Notes: generated from the sequence alone by a model not told the origin. A stretch of DNA of 64,000 nt from Myxococcales bacterium (GCA_002721815.1 PBLQ01000011.1:62001-126000), one strand, 5' to 3'; shown: positions 24,722 to 34,555, numbered from the stretch's first letter. A program made the numbers and translations.

Positions 24722-26945
24722 AGAACTGTCGCAACCGATCAGGGATTAATTTGCCGACCTTTTTGCGTTGAGGTCCCAACACTTCTACCCGATACACGTG
24801 ACGCCAATGCTTGGCCTGATGTTCAGTTTCGTTGCGGGTAATGTCTATCGTGACATCAACAAAGCCCTCTTGCGCAGGCACAAAGCCCAATGAGGCGCAG
24901 CGCTTCGATTCACTGTCAGGCTCTAAGAACACCTCTCCCTCGTATTGCTCAAGAATTTCACCCGACTGATGCACCGCAGAGACACGCCAAGCCAGATGAA
25001 CAGGTATTTTTTCATCGTTCACCCCATAAAGCATGCCTGGATACATTTCTCCGACGTTTATTTTCTCTTCGCCCGGCAACAAGAATATGTTTGCCGGCAT
25101 AAGGCTATTTGACAGGGTCTTGAATGTATCTTTCGGAACACCGGTGGCATCGACGACGCTCCAGGTGACACCTAAAATCGTCTCGTTCAACAAAAAATGT
25201 GTAAAACCACCAGCGGGACTATACTTATAAAAACGGAGTCTATCGATGATATAACGAGACACCCGAAGTTGACATCGCTGGGTCACCTCCACGAGGTCCT
25301 CCAGAGTTTGGCATGCGTCCAAGTCGACCCAATGCTTCATGTTGGGTATTTGAGCCATTTTACTGGCCGCCACTTTTTTCCATGCGGCATCCGTGAGGTC
25401 CTCCGGCAGAAAAGCCCTTGCAGATTCAATATTAGGCAATGATTGGGCGCCAAACTCGGACACAAAGCGAATATTTTTCGGCATTTTCTCTGCAAACCAA
25501 TCAAAGCGCTCTACAGGACCGAAAGCCGGGTACCAGCCTGCGTATAAATGCGTATCACCGCCTTCAGCCAAAGGTGTGTCCAACTCACCGGACGATTGTA
25601 AATAGATCCGAGTGGTGTCTTTTTTCTTCAAATCGCGCCACACGCTTTTGGCGATCACGTCACGCATGTGACTCGGACCAAAGAAATTCCACAACGTCAA
25701 AATCGTCTGTTTCACTTTAACTTTACCGGTATCTTCCATGTAGATTGGCTCATTAGCGCAACAAAATAAAATGACCGACGGATGGTTATAGATGTACTTC
25801 GACAACCGTCGTCCTTGCCTGCGAATCTCAGGAAGGGTTTTCGGGTGGTACAACCACTGCAAGGGCATGTCCTGCCAAACCAGCATGCCTCGCCTGTCCG
25901 CCTCTCGGTAAAAGTGTTGGGGCAACACGTGACAATGCACCCTGAGCAAATTAACATTGAACGCTTCAGCATGGTCCAAAGCCGAGTCCAGTTTGTCGGA
26001 TGTCATATGAGACAAATAGGGTGCCACGGGCGCAAGATTGGTTCCCCTCAAAAATAGTTTCTCGCCATTAATACGAAATTGGTAATCCGACATTTCTACC
26101 GTTCGGAAACCCACCACATCTGCGAGGGTTTCTGTCTGCCCCTTGTCGGGCGTGACAGTGACCTCAATCCGATAAAGATTGGGGTCCCCCATACCTTTGG
26201 GCCACCATCGTCGCGGCTCTTCGAGCGATAAAGAAAACAAACGCGTATTTTTCCCAACTTTTAGCTGGTATGGGAGTTCGATTTGCGCCACCGGGGCATC
26301 GAATCCCAAAGGCCACACCCCGACTTTTAGCCACACAGAGGAAGCTGTATGCGCAAACAAATCCACTTCACCCACCACATGGGCTTCTTGTTCAGTGAGC
26401 TGCTCCGCGAAACAACGAATTTGCGTCGGTAAGACGGGACCATGAACCCATATTTCAGGAATGTCATGAATTCCTCCTGGATTGAGATCCGCAGGCAACA
26501 TGTCCCAATGAGAAAAAATCCCCAAAATCTGTTTTTTCTGGGTGAGGTCTTTCTCGCGCTCGCAGGTCACTTCAATATTGATGACATTCGATCCATCCTC
26601 CGCGTTGGGAAGGTGAATCCAACGGGTTTGAAAATAGCCCGCCTCCGGTTTACCAACCCAACGGTCATTGCAAAGGACTCGCGTTTGATAGCATGCACGA
26701 CTCAATTTCAGGGTGGCGTATTGCCCTTTTGGAATTTTGAGGTCCACCTCGTTTTGGTACACCACCATACCAAAATGGTTCTCCAACCCGGAGACCATTT
26801 GCCACGGACCTGGCAACGTGGCCGGTAACATACTGGTGCCAGATGCGGCCTGCATTCGCCAATTTGCCCGGCTTTTTGCGGGCAAGAGCCGCCAATTGTC
26901 TGCCAATTTGATTCGAGTCGCCAACTGCTGCCTCCGAGCCCCCAT
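24711..26945 (-). CDS. Glycoside hydrolase family 2 enzyme (beta-mannosidase/beta-glucuronidase type)
   Basis: The 744 residues follow the GH2 plan: jelly-roll domain (about 20-170), Ig-like domain (175-285), TIM barrel (290-600) and a C-terminal tail. The acid/base is Glu399 in CCANEP and the nucleophile Glu497 in SEFG, both standard. VRHCH-like VHCHVLP and WQDMPL also fit. No signal peptide is seen, so the enzyme is probably cytoplasmic and would act on imported or internal glycosides. Substrate is uncertain: the sequence looks closer to mannosidase-like members, but that is a judgement by eye. A GAGG site precedes the start. Confidence 0.88.
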   Translation of the reverse strand: MGARRQQLATRIKLADNWRLLPAKSRANWRMQAASGTSMLPATLPGPWQMVSGLENHFGMVVYQNEVDLKIPKGQYATLKLSRACYQTRVLCNDRWVGKPEAGYFQTRWIHLPNAEDGSNVINIEVTCEREKDLTQKKQILGIFSHWDMLPADLNPGGIHDIPEIWVHGPVLPTQIRCFAEQLTEQEAHVVGEVDLFAHTASSVWLKVGVWPLGFDAPVAQIELPYQLKVGKNTRLFSLSLEEPRRWWPKGMGDPNLYRIEVTVTPDKGQTETLADVVGFRTVEMSDYQFRINGEKLFLRGTNLAPVAPYLSHMTSDKLDSALDHAEAFNVNLLRVHCHVLPQHFYREADRRGMLVWQDMPLQWLYHPKTLPEIRRQGRRLSKYIYNHPSVILFCCANEPIYMEDTGKVKVKQTILTLWNFFGPSHMRDVIAKSVWRDLKKKDTTRIYLQSSGELDTPLAEGGDTHLYAGWYPAFGPVERFDWFAEKMPKNIRFVSEFGAQSLPNIESARAFLPEDLTDAAWKKVAASKMAQIPNMKHWVDLDACQTLEDLVEVTQRCQLRVSRYIIDRLRFYKYSPAGGFTHFLLNETILGVTWSVVDATGVPKDTFKTLSNSLMPANIFLLPGEEKINVGEMYPGMLYGVNDEKIPVHLAWRVSAVHQSGEILEQYEGEVFLEPDSESKRCASLGFVPAQEGFVDVTIDITRNETEHQAKHWRHVYRVEVLGPQRKKVGKLIPDRLRQFFKV

Positions 26946-26960
26946 TTTGCCTCAAACCAC

Positions 26961-26980
26961 CTAAAAAATCAGATTTTTAG
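26961..26980. promoter_or_regulatory. 20-base palindrome in the divergent GH2/lipoprotein promoter region
   Basis: Arms CTAAAAA (26961-26967) and TTTTTAG (26974-26980) flank ATCAGA. It lies 16 bases upstream of the GH2 start and 12 bases before the -35 box of the opposite gene, a typical place for an operator. AT-rich chance symmetry is possible. Confidence 0.35.
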
Positions 26981-26991
26981 CCGCACAAACC

Positions 26992-27020
26992 TTGTCAGAC
27001 CCGGCTGAAAGCATTTTGAT
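26992..27020 (+). promoter_or_regulatory. Candidate sigma70 promoter giving a leaderless message
   Basis: TTGTCA (26992-26997) and TTTGAT (27015-27020) are spaced by 17 bases. Transcription would start at about 27027, the A of the ATG of the next gene, which has no ribosome site. Confidence 0.42.
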
Positions 27021-27026
27021 AAAGCA

Positions 27027-28250
27027 ATGCATTGGCGTTTTCATACTTTGGGGCTCTTCATCGGCACCTTGGCTTTTCTCAGCTGCGATTCAGGTGTGGG
27101 TGTGGATGCACCCAATCGAATTCCCACTGCAGCTACGGATTGTACGACCGAACAGCCCCAGCTGAACTACATCAACGCAGTTTTGGAGACCAAAACCCTC
27201 AACCCATTGGCCCCCATGGTCGATGCCGTTCTTTTTGATGGGGGCGCATTTCGACCCATCGGACAACTTCTGATTGCGCTGGCCCGACAAGTCGACCCCA
27301 ACAACCTTCCCATGCTGGTGAAAAATTATGAACAAGGAGAAGGCTTGGCCCGTTTGAGCGAGCCGGGATTTGCCCTGCTACAATATTCGGATGCGGACAA
27401 CCAACAAACGCCTGCCGATAACCATGGCCTTTGGCATTTTGCCGGTACCTTAATTCAAACATGTCCTGCCCATGACATGATTGGCATGGCGCGTTCGGCC
27501 TTACAGCTTCCGTACGAAGCCGAAGGGACCACCGAAACCAAATGGTTTGAGGTTCTTTTGGATAAGCTGGGTGTCCTGTTAAGCGATCCGGAACTTTCCA
27601 CCTTACTGGCCAGATTCGAGTTAGATGAAAACACGCTAGACACCGAAAGTACGACCGAGACGGAAGAGGGACAAATTCTTTTAGGGCGGGACGCCTTTGT
27701 GGTGCTCTTGAATCTCATCGCGGGCAACCTCACCAGTCCCGACCTAGATACCGCCTATTTTCGGACCACCATCGACGAGCTTCTGCTGCCTCAACTAGAA
27801 GACACGCCAGACCTGCGCGACAAAATTGCTGATTTGATGGATGTGGGGTTTTACGGGCTCGAATCAGATGATGCTTTTTTGTCCTACCTCCAATCCACCG
27901 TCACCTGCCTTTTAAACGAAGACAATAATAATATTTTCGCACACTTTGTGTACGACTTGATTACTTTTTCCTTTATCGATTTTGGCGAGACTGTTGATTC
28001 TGCCGATACCATTACCGAAGATCTTGCTGGACCAGCCTTGCTCGACACGCTTGAAGTGACATTGGATATCCTTTTTGCAGACGACTACTTAGCGCGAGAC
28101 CTATTGGCGAGTGTCTCTGGTTTTCTGTCGCCCACACACACCCCGCTTTGGGTCCCCACCCTGATTCAACTTCAGGGCGATGGCATCATGGCCGACTTTT
28201 CAGGTATCGTTGCTTTCTTCTTTAATTCTTGCACCCCTGGAGCCCAATAA
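27027..28250 (+). CDS. Unknown predicted lipoprotein
   Basis: The 407 residues begin with a short signal (LGLFIGTLAFLSC, Cys20), read as a lipoprotein signal with an unusual Phe at -3. The mature part is acidic and mostly helical, with repeated features such as LLLPQLEDTPDLRDKIADL and LLDTLEVTLDILFADDYLARD, suggesting an all-alpha repeat fold. No family is recognised. Its TAA is directly followed by the ATG of an outer-membrane protein (no gap), so the two are surely co-transcribed and may form an envelope pair. Confidence 0.7.
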   Translation: MHWRFHTLGLFIGTLAFLSCDSGVGVDAPNRIPTAATDCTTEQPQLNYINAVLETKTLNPLAPMVDAVLFDGGAFRPIGQLLIALARQVDPNNLPMLVKNYEQGEGLARLSEPGFALLQYSDADNQQTPADNHGLWHFAGTLIQTCPAHDMIGMARSALQLPYEAEGTTETKWFEVLLDKLGVLLSDPELSTLLARFELDENTLDTESTTETEEGQILLGRDAFVVLLNLIAGNLTSPDLDTAYFRTTIDELLLPQLEDTPDLRDKIADLMDVGFYGLESDDAFLSYLQSTVTCLLNEDNNNIFAHFVYDLITFSFIDFGETVDSADTITEDLAGPALLDTLEVTLDILFADDYLARDLLASVSGFLSPTHTPLWVPTLIQLQGDGIMADFSGIVAFFFNSCTPGAQ

Positions 28251-29591
28251 ATGCGTACCGCAGCTTTATTCTCATGCCTGTGTTGCTTCATATTTCACGC
28301 GTCTGCGCAAGCCTGGAGTGTGACCGAAAATTGGGGCGCAGGTCCCACCAATTCGGGACGTGCCCAAATCCCCAACGGCCTGAGCAACAATCTGGACGAC
28401 ACCTATTTGCAGCCCGCACAACTCGCCACACTCGAAAACATTCAGGTGAACATGGGCCTGCTCTTGGAAACCCCGATGGTGGATTTCACCAGTCCCGACG
28501 GCGTGGATAAGAGTGATCAGTGGAATCCCCCTGACACTGAAGGAGGGATGGTTATGGGCATGGCCATCCCGCTGGGTGGGGTTTTGAAAAAAAGAGTGGT
28601 GTTTGGCATGCATCTCTATTTTCCCGCCCAGCAATTGCTATCCATCACCGGCTTTGACCCCTCTGAGGCTTTTATGTATCGCTATGAGAAAAGTCACCGG
28701 ATTCATAATGCATCAATGCTCGGCATCCAACTAACGGACTGGCTTTCGGTAGGTGCTGGTTTTCGTTTTGCCACCCATGCGTTCACAGATATGGTCCTTT
28801 TGGTAGACCCTTTCGATGCCACCATTAATCAACAGAGAATTACCATTGAGGTCCAGCCGGTCTTCGCACCCATGGCCGGCGTTCATTTGGGCGCCTTTAA
28901 TTTGGGTGTGGGTGATGTATCTTTTTCAGCTTTTTTCCATGAGAAAATGCAAGACAATATCGATGTTTTAAGCCGGAATAATATTGATAATCTTGACGTC
29001 ACCATCGATGTCTTGATGGATGTTCTGAGTAACTTTGGCCCAAGGCGAGCAGGAGGCGTGCTCTCCTTTAAATCCACCAATGCATTTGTTTTCACCGCCA
29101 GCGCTGATTGGGAACAATGGTCAGCGGCCATCGACCCAAGCATGATCATTGCGATGGATTTCTCTGGTGCCGATTTAGAGCAATTAGGTTTGGATGAAGG
29201 TTTGGATATGCCCGGTGCTGGCCTCACCCGAAATGGACCTGTGGGGTTCGTTGACACCTACAACTGGGGGTTCGGGTTCGAAACCCCGGTCTGGAACAAG
29301 CTTTGGAAAGTGCGTGGTGGATGGAAATACCGTCCAACGCCCATCCCCGATCAAACCAACCTCACCAACATGGTAGACAACAACACGCATATTGGTGCCA
29401 TGGGCATTACCTGGCATCTCAACGACCCCATGTCATGGTCTGAACACCCCATGGATGTTCACCTCACGTGGCAAGGTCACTTTTTTGAGGACCGCACCAC
29501 CACGAAAAAATACAGTGACGATGATATGGGCGACTGGAAATCAAAAGGCGCTATTCATGCCACGCGATTAGACGTCACTTATCGATTTTAA
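28251..29591 (+). CDS. Outer-membrane barrel protein, FadL/OmpP1-like
   Basis: The 446-residue protein has a signal peptide cut near ASA-QA, many amphipathic strands with aromatic belts (VVFGMHLYFPAQQ, LSVGAGFRFATHAF, WGFGFETPVW) and a final Phe (TYRF), the usual end of outer-membrane barrels recognised by BamA. The size and N-terminal NSGRAQIPNGL segment recall FadL-type channels for hydrophobic compounds, but this is inference. The lipoprotein encoded immediately upstream is its likely partner. Its stop and that of the PknK-like gene share the palindrome TTAA (29588-29591). Confidence 0.78.
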   Translation: MRTAALFSCLCCFIFHASAQAWSVTENWGAGPTNSGRAQIPNGLSNNLDDTYLQPAQLATLENIQVNMGLLLETPMVDFTSPDGVDKSDQWNPPDTEGGMVMGMAIPLGGVLKKRVVFGMHLYFPAQQLLSITGFDPSEAFMYRYEKSHRIHNASMLGIQLTDWLSVGAGFRFATHAFTDMVLLVDPFDATINQQRITIEVQPVFAPMAGVHLGAFNLGVGDVSFSAFFHEKMQDNIDVLSRNNIDNLDVTIDVLMDVLSNFGPRRAGGVLSFKSTNAFVFTASADWEQWSAAIDPSMIIAMDFSGADLEQLGLDEGLDMPGAGLTRNGPVGFVDTYNWGFGFETPVWNKLWKVRGGWKYRPTPIPDQTNLTNMVDNNTHIGAMGITWHLNDPMSWSEHPMDVHLTWQGHFFEDRTTTKKYSDDDMGDWKSKGAIHATRLDVTYRF

Positions 29592-32500
29592 TTGTTGCTC
29601 AAACCTTTGGCCGCGTTCAATAAAGGAAGCAAGCGCCTTTCCTCCCCTTTGGCATCAAGGTACAAAAATATCTTTTTTGCGTTCTTCACCACACGGTAAG
29701 CGCGTGCTGGAAGGTCGTTTCTTAACAACAGTTGACCGTAATCCACCATCACCCGTGCCATCTGAAAGCGTTCCTCAGTTTGGCGGTACCACAAAATCGC
29801 CAACAAAAATGCACGGCGCGATCGGGCGAAATTACCCTTCAACATGTAAGACCAACCTTTTCCCTTGTAGAGACGTGCCTGGAGATGCCCATGCTCTCTG
29901 CCGTTTTTTAATATGGTTGTGGCTTTTTTAAGCAGGCTATCGCTCTTCTTGAGGAGGTTTTGTGACATGGCTGCATCAGCTTTAATCAAGAAACTTAGGG
30001 CTACAGCGGGGTCTTCTGACTTGTCTCCAAAAGCTTTAATCCCTGCATCAATTTGTTCGTAAGCCTTGTCGTATTCGCCCAATGAAACGAGACATTCGCC
30101 AAGGAAGCAAAACATTTCCAGCTTTTCAATCCTCAATGATAACTCCGATGCAAGCGATAAAGCCTCATGGAGCCTGGCGATGGCATCAGAATAGGCCCCA
30201 GACACATACAACTCACGTGCCAGCTGAAACAAGACTTTGACCTCAAGCAAACGCGCGCCCCAACGATCGGCCTGGTCTAGGCTTTTCTTAAACAAGTCAC
30301 GTGCCTGTAACCGCTGCCCCGTAGCAGCCAAAGCGGACGCCAAAACAATTTGAGCATCGGCACTGTGAAAACGTGAATTGAATTTTTCAGCGACGGTCAA
30401 ACGCCTTTTGGCGTATACCACAGCTTGCCTAAAGCGACGGGCCCGAATGGCTGCATGGGTTAGTAATTCCCAACCGACCAGTTGATAATCTCGATCACTC
30501 ATGGCCCGCTCATTGGCCACGAGTCGTCGGGTCTCCCGCAAAACTTGTACGGGCCTTGAAATAAGGCCCAAATTTTGCTGAGCCAACAAAATCAATCGCT
30601 CCGCCACTGGGCCTCCCTCTTGACCCATTTCTTCAAGTTGCTGCCGAAAGGGTTCCACATCACTCACCGATAAACCCAACGTTGCAAACAGTTTGGAGCG
30701 AAAAAGTTGAATGCGTGCCGCCATGAGGTGGTCACCTTCTTCATCGGCCACCCAGTAAATGGATTGCAACAACGCAGAACATTCTTGCAACTCGCCAGCA
30801 ACGAACAACACCTTGGCCAAGCGGTATTGCGCGCCGAGGCTTTCTTTGACGGCAACAGCATTAGGGTTTTCTCTGAGTAAACGGCTGGCTTGTCTCGCGT
30901 GAATCAACGCGCGCGGGACATCGCACATGGCCATGCTGCTGTCCGTGGCCAAGGACAAATAATGAACCGCTTTTCCGGTGTCGGCTGCTTTTTCAAAATG
31001 ATAGGCCAAGGTTTCTGCAATTTTATCCGATTTTTCTTTCGCCCTTTCCTCTAGAACATTACCGCAGCGAAGGTGTAAACCAGGTAACGTACCCGCGGCT
31101 TCTTCTTGTCCAAGCAGCGCGTCTTTAAAACTAGGGTGTCGAAAAGCAAATCGTGGCGTGTCGCCCTGCAAACTGACCACCGTGAGAATGCCATGCGCTT
31201 CGGACCTGGTTAATGAGGTTTTGACCGCCGACCGATTCATGCCAGTGATGGCCGATAACATTTTTTCACTGGCCGGTTGGTTGAACACACCCAAAGCGGA
31301 CAAAACCGTCTTCTCAAGATTTGTCAAATGTCGCAATCGCTCTTGAACCACTTCATCACTTGAAAACACAGGCAAGTCGCGGTTCAAGACGCCCTCAAAG
31401 TTCCAGCCCTGTTCCCCACGATAAATTTCGCCTTTATCGAGCAGTGCAGCCAGATAATCTTCTACTTTCAGCGGAATGCCTTTGCTGTAGGCCCACAGCG
31501 TATCAAACAGCTGACCCGGTACGTTTTCAACCCCCAGCAATGCCTTCACCATCCCCTGCATTTCTTCTTTTTGTAGAGGAGTTAAACGAACGTGAAATTT
31601 GTCAGCGTCTCGGACATCTTGTAAGGCCGAGGGGAGTTGGGCATTTGGCTCTTTGGTGACGATGATCATCAAGTGGCGTGCTGTTTCTTTGGTCAAGATC
31701 TTCTGAAAGACCCTTAAACTTTGGGCATCGCAGGCTTCAATATCCTCCACAAATAGGACGCACAGCTGGACCCGGGCCATATCATGGAAGAAGGTTGCAA
31801 TGTCATCCTGTAAAGTCTCTTCTTCATGCACCGGCCTCAAAATGGCCATGGAAGCTTCGGTGCTTCCCAAATCTGGGTAAAAATACTCCATCACATTGCG
31901 GTAACCATCGTAGAGTTCTTCTTTGTTGTTTCCGGGCGCGAGCGTTCGCACCATTTCAGAGATTGGTCGGTACGCCCAATTCACATCGGTACCACATTGT
32001 CCGACGGCAGCTCGCCCACCATCTAACTGAACTTGCGCCTTCATCTCTTGAACCAAGCGCGACTTCCCCATACCGGGTTCGCCCTCAACCACGATCAATC
32101 TCGGTGCTGGCCTGCCTGCATTCACGTCTTTGATGGTGCCCCCAATCAAATCTTTTTCCGCCTGCCTGCCCACCAGGCGTGCTCGGCCCAGAGCCAAAGG
32201 CATGGCCAGTGCATACTTGGGCGCCACCGCAGACAAAGCCGCTCCCACTTCGGCTGCGGACTCGGGTCGTTCCTTAGCGTCTTCTTTGAGCAACCGTCCC
32301 ACGAGTGCAGCGAAATTCTGAGAACACCGGTGAGATAGATCGGGTGCGGGTTCTTTTTTGCGTGCGGAAAGCAATTCTTGAGGGGTGCCGCGTCCGTGCG
32401 GTAACTTTCTGGTAATGGATTGATAGAGGGTCACACCTACGGCGTACAAATCGGCCGATACTGAATGCCCGTAGCCTCGTAAAACCTCAGATGCCAAATA

Positions 32501-33025
32501 CAGCGGTGTGCCCGCCCAACGCGCCCCTTTTTTCGGCGTGTTGTCCAACTCCCGCCACAACCCGAAATCTAAAACACGAACTCTTTCGCCCATGGGGTTG
32601 TTCATGTTCACCATGATATTGGCTGGTTTTAAGTCGCGATGCAGCACGCCGTGCGCATGAATGAATTCAAGTGCGCGACAGATTTCAATGAACAAGCCCA
32701 CCACTTGATCCACCCGCATTCCCGCGACGGCATCCAACAATGGTTTGCCCACCACTAATTCTTGGGTGAAATAATAAGTGTCATCTTCAGGCGCAGGACC
32801 AAAGTCATAAACGCGAACCAGATTGGGGTGGTTGAGACCCGACAAGACTTCGAATTCACGCCGAAAAAAGTTTTCCCAACGGGCGTCTTTGGCGTGCAGC
32901 AACTTGAGCGCCACAATGGGTTTCCCCTGCCCCAAATCTTCCGCTCGATAAACCTTACCCGCCGCTCCCTCTCCGAGGAGTTCCAGTAACCGGTATCGTC
33001 CATCTACAATATCACCAATATCCAC
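29588..33025 (-). CDS. PknK-like Ser/Thr kinase fused to an AAA-type ATPase and TPR repeats
   Basis: The 1145-residue protein has three parts. Residues 10-265 are a complete kinase (GEGAAGKV, Lys41, HRDLKPAN with Asp131, DFG 153-155; APE is ASE). Residues 280-600 are an AAA/STAND-like ATPase with Walker A GEPGMGKS (315-322) and Walker B VLFVEDIEA. Residues 640-1140 are many TPR-like helices (VALSFLIKADAAM, ALASALAATGQRLQARDLF). This is the plan of bacterial PknK-type regulators that sense and integrate signals in the cytoplasm. It follows a membrane-protein gene after 96 bases that contain an inverted repeat. Confidence 0.92.
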   Translation of the reverse strand: MDIGDIVDGRYRLLELLGEGAAGKVYRAEDLGQGKPIVALKLLHAKDARWENFFRREFEVLSGLNHPNLVRVYDFGPAPEDDTYYFTQELVVGKPLLDAVAGMRVDQVVGLFIEICRALEFIHAHGVLHRDLKPANIMVNMNNPMGERVRVLDFGLWRELDNTPKKGARWAGTPLYLASEVLRGYGHSVSADLYAVGVTLYQSITRKLPHGRGTPQELLSARKKEPAPDLSHRCSQNFAALVGRLLKEDAKERPESAAEVGAALSAVAPKYALAMPLALGRARLVGRQAEKDLIGGTIKDVNAGRPAPRLIVVEGEPGMGKSRLVQEMKAQVQLDGGRAAVGQCGTDVNWAYRPISEMVRTLAPGNNKEELYDGYRNVMEYFYPDLGSTEASMAILRPVHEEETLQDDIATFFHDMARVQLCVLFVEDIEACDAQSLRVFQKILTKETARHLMIIVTKEPNAQLPSALQDVRDADKFHVRLTPLQKEEMQGMVKALLGVENVPGQLFDTLWAYSKGIPLKVEDYLAALLDKGEIYRGEQGWNFEGVLNRDLPVFSSDEVVQERLRHLTNLEKTVLSALGVFNQPASEKMLSAITGMNRSAVKTSLTRSEAHGILTVVSLQGDTPRFAFRHPSFKDALLGQEEAAGTLPGLHLRCGNVLEERAKEKSDKIAETLAYHFEKAADTGKAVHYLSLATDSSMAMCDVPRALIHARQASRLLRENPNAVAVKESLGAQYRLAKVLFVAGELQECSALLQSIYWVADEEGDHLMAARIQLFRSKLFATLGLSVSDVEPFRQQLEEMGQEGGPVAERLILLAQQNLGLISRPVQVLRETRRLVANERAMSDRDYQLVGWELLTHAAIRARRFRQAVVYAKRRLTVAEKFNSRFHSADAQIVLASALAATGQRLQARDLFKKSLDQADRWGARLLEVKVLFQLARELYVSGAYSDAIARLHEALSLASELSLRIEKLEMFCFLGECLVSLGEYDKAYEQIDAGIKAFGDKSEDPAVALSFLIKADAAMSQNLLKKSDSLLKKATTILKNGREHGHLQARLYKGKGWSYMLKGNFARSRRAFLLAILWYRQTEERFQMARVMVDYGQLLLRNDLPARAYRVVKNAKKIFLYLDAKGEERRLLPLLNAAKGLSNN

Positions 33026-33062
33026 GACTTAGCTGCCTTCGCCCCGGACCCTTTCGTGGATC

Positions 33063-33090
33063 CTGAACCTTTATTTAAGCGCAGGTTCAG
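33063..33090. repeat. Inverted repeat upstream of the PknK-like gene
   Basis: Perfect eight-base arms CTGAACCT (33063-33070) and AGGTTCAG (33083-33090) flank 12 bases. No T-tract follows on the coding (minus) strand, so it is not an obvious terminator; it lies 38 bases before the PknK-like start and could be an operator. Confidence 0.45.
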
Positions 33091-33121
33091 CAAAAAAACA
33101 ACAAAACCAGGGTCTTAAAGG

Positions 33122-34555
33122 CTAGAAGCGGTAGTCCACCATGGTGAGCCCCAAAACCCAGTCTGCGCCCCAAATTAAGGCTGAAATACACAGAAAAGCC
33201 AGGCCAGCCCAGAGATAGTGCCATGGAAAACGGTCTCGCCAGCCTCTGGGCAGTGCAATTTCCTCTTCATCATCAACCAACAAGCGCATTTCCTGCTTCC
33301 ACAGCAGATGGCTCCGGATTTCAAGTCGGAGCCACAACAAGATGAACAGGCTCAACAATAAAGCGCTGGCCCGATAAGGTTTGCGCCACTTTTCCAACGC
33401 CACAGCTTTTACGGCTTCAAAAGCGGCCGTTTGTTTCTTTGGGAGGGCGGCCACCAAAGGTGCCTGATGAAATGGAGGAGCGATTCGGCTGTTCAGTGCT
33501 TTTAAAATCTTTGCCCGCATGGGATGCCCCGTCTGTGAGGCCGCCCATTGCCGTAAGGGGTCATCTAAAAAGGAATGATTGGTGATGGCATCTATCCACG
33601 CCATATGTTCGTTCAACGTCGTTTTGGAGGATGGATGCACCACCCGTGCCACGTGGGCATTGCCCTGCGCTTTGATCCATGGGGAAGCGGTCACCGAAAC
33701 CCATAAAGCATCTTCGGCGTTGGCCTGTGAGGGGACCTTAACACTCCATGAGGTCATCTCCGAAGACAGTTCCACCTTCTCCATTTTTAAACAGTTTTCA
33801 TTCAACCAACCGTGGACATAATACATTTTCGTATCCGCCGCCCGAAGCTGAAAGGTGACCTTCTCACCGGGGCGAACTTGGGCTGGACCTGTCACCCCAT
33901 AGCCACTCCGATTCAAAACAAACTTTTTCCCCTCTGGATCAAATACCTCGGCTGGATGTGCCGCAATCGTTACCGCTTCAATAACCTGGTCGCCAAAATA
34001 CAAACCTGGGTTGCTTAATGACGATGATACCACTCCCCAAAGCGGATAAAAACGCTTGGCAGCCTTGGGTGGCTCGCTGGCGTAATCGGAGTCAATCTCT
34101 CGCCACTGAAAACCGTCAAAAGCACTTCGATGGCGAGATGTCTGTTGGCGGTCGATGAGTAAAGGAAGCAATAAATCCTCTTCTTCGCCTGCCATGCTGA
34201 CCGCGACCGATAGACGCTGACTCGCTTGAAGCTTGTCTTTAGGAATGACGCCATTTTCAGAATCAAAGGAAGCCAGTCTTTGATTTTTCTCGTTCAAAAC
34301 ATGGACCCGTTCGATGGTCAACTTTCGTTTGCGAACGGAATCCACTGCCATCAACCGGATATAAAAATCGTTGGGGTCTTCAAAGGGGTCGTTTCCAAAT
34401 GCCAGTAAGGCTGGGGGCGCTCCCATGGAGCCTGCAGCATAAGCCTTAGCCCATAAAAGAAAGGACGCGATCAGCAGTAGGCCAAAACCCACCCGCAGCA
34501 TCAAGATGCTTTTGTTTTGCTTCTTGGATTCTTCGTCCTCTAAGGTTTCAACCAT
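33122..34555 (-). CDS. Unknown membrane protein with three helices and a large extracytoplasmic domain
   Basis: The 477-residue protein (start 34555, overlapping the rhomboid-gene stop by 16 bases; ATG 34573 is an alternative) has one helix near residues 20-40. A long soluble domain of about 340 residues follows, with Ig-like strands (VRPGEKVTFQLRAAD, MTSWSVKVPSQA), then two closing helices near the C-terminus. The orientation places the middle domain outside the cytoplasm. Function is not recognised. Its position between a rhomboid protease and a PknK-like kinase makes it a candidate sensor or protease substrate; this is inference. Confidence 0.7.
   Translation of the reverse strand: MVETLEDEESKKQNKSILMLRVGFGLLLIASFLLWAKAYAAGSMGAPPALLAFGNDPFEDPNDFYIRLMAVDSVRKRKLTIERVHVLNEKNQRLASFDSENGVIPKDKLQASQRLSVAVSMAGEEEDLLLPLLIDRQQTSRHRSAFDGFQWREIDSDYASEPPKAAKRFYPLWGVVSSSLSNPGLYFGDQVIEAVTIAAHPAEVFDPEGKKFVLNRSGYGVTGPAQVRPGEKVTFQLRAADTKMYYVHGWLNENCLKMEKVELSSEMTSWSVKVPSQANAEDALWVSVTASPWIKAQGNAHVARVVHPSSKTTLNEHMAWIDAITNHSFLDDPLRQWAASQTGHPMRAKILKALNSRIAPPFHQAPLVAALPKKQTAAFEAVKAVALEKWRKPYRASALLLSLFILLWLRLEIRSHLLWKQEMRLLVDDEEEIALPRGWRDRFPWHYLWAGLAFLCISALIWGADWVLGLTMVDYRF

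Noticed and set aside
29260-29290. GGTTCGAAACCCC-like tRNA T-arm pattern
   Set aside because: It is inside the coding sequence of the barrel protein and no cloverleaf can be built around it.
33063-33090. Inverted repeat as a terminator of the membrane-protein gene
   Set aside because: No U-tract follows on the minus strand; the A/T run is on the wrong side.
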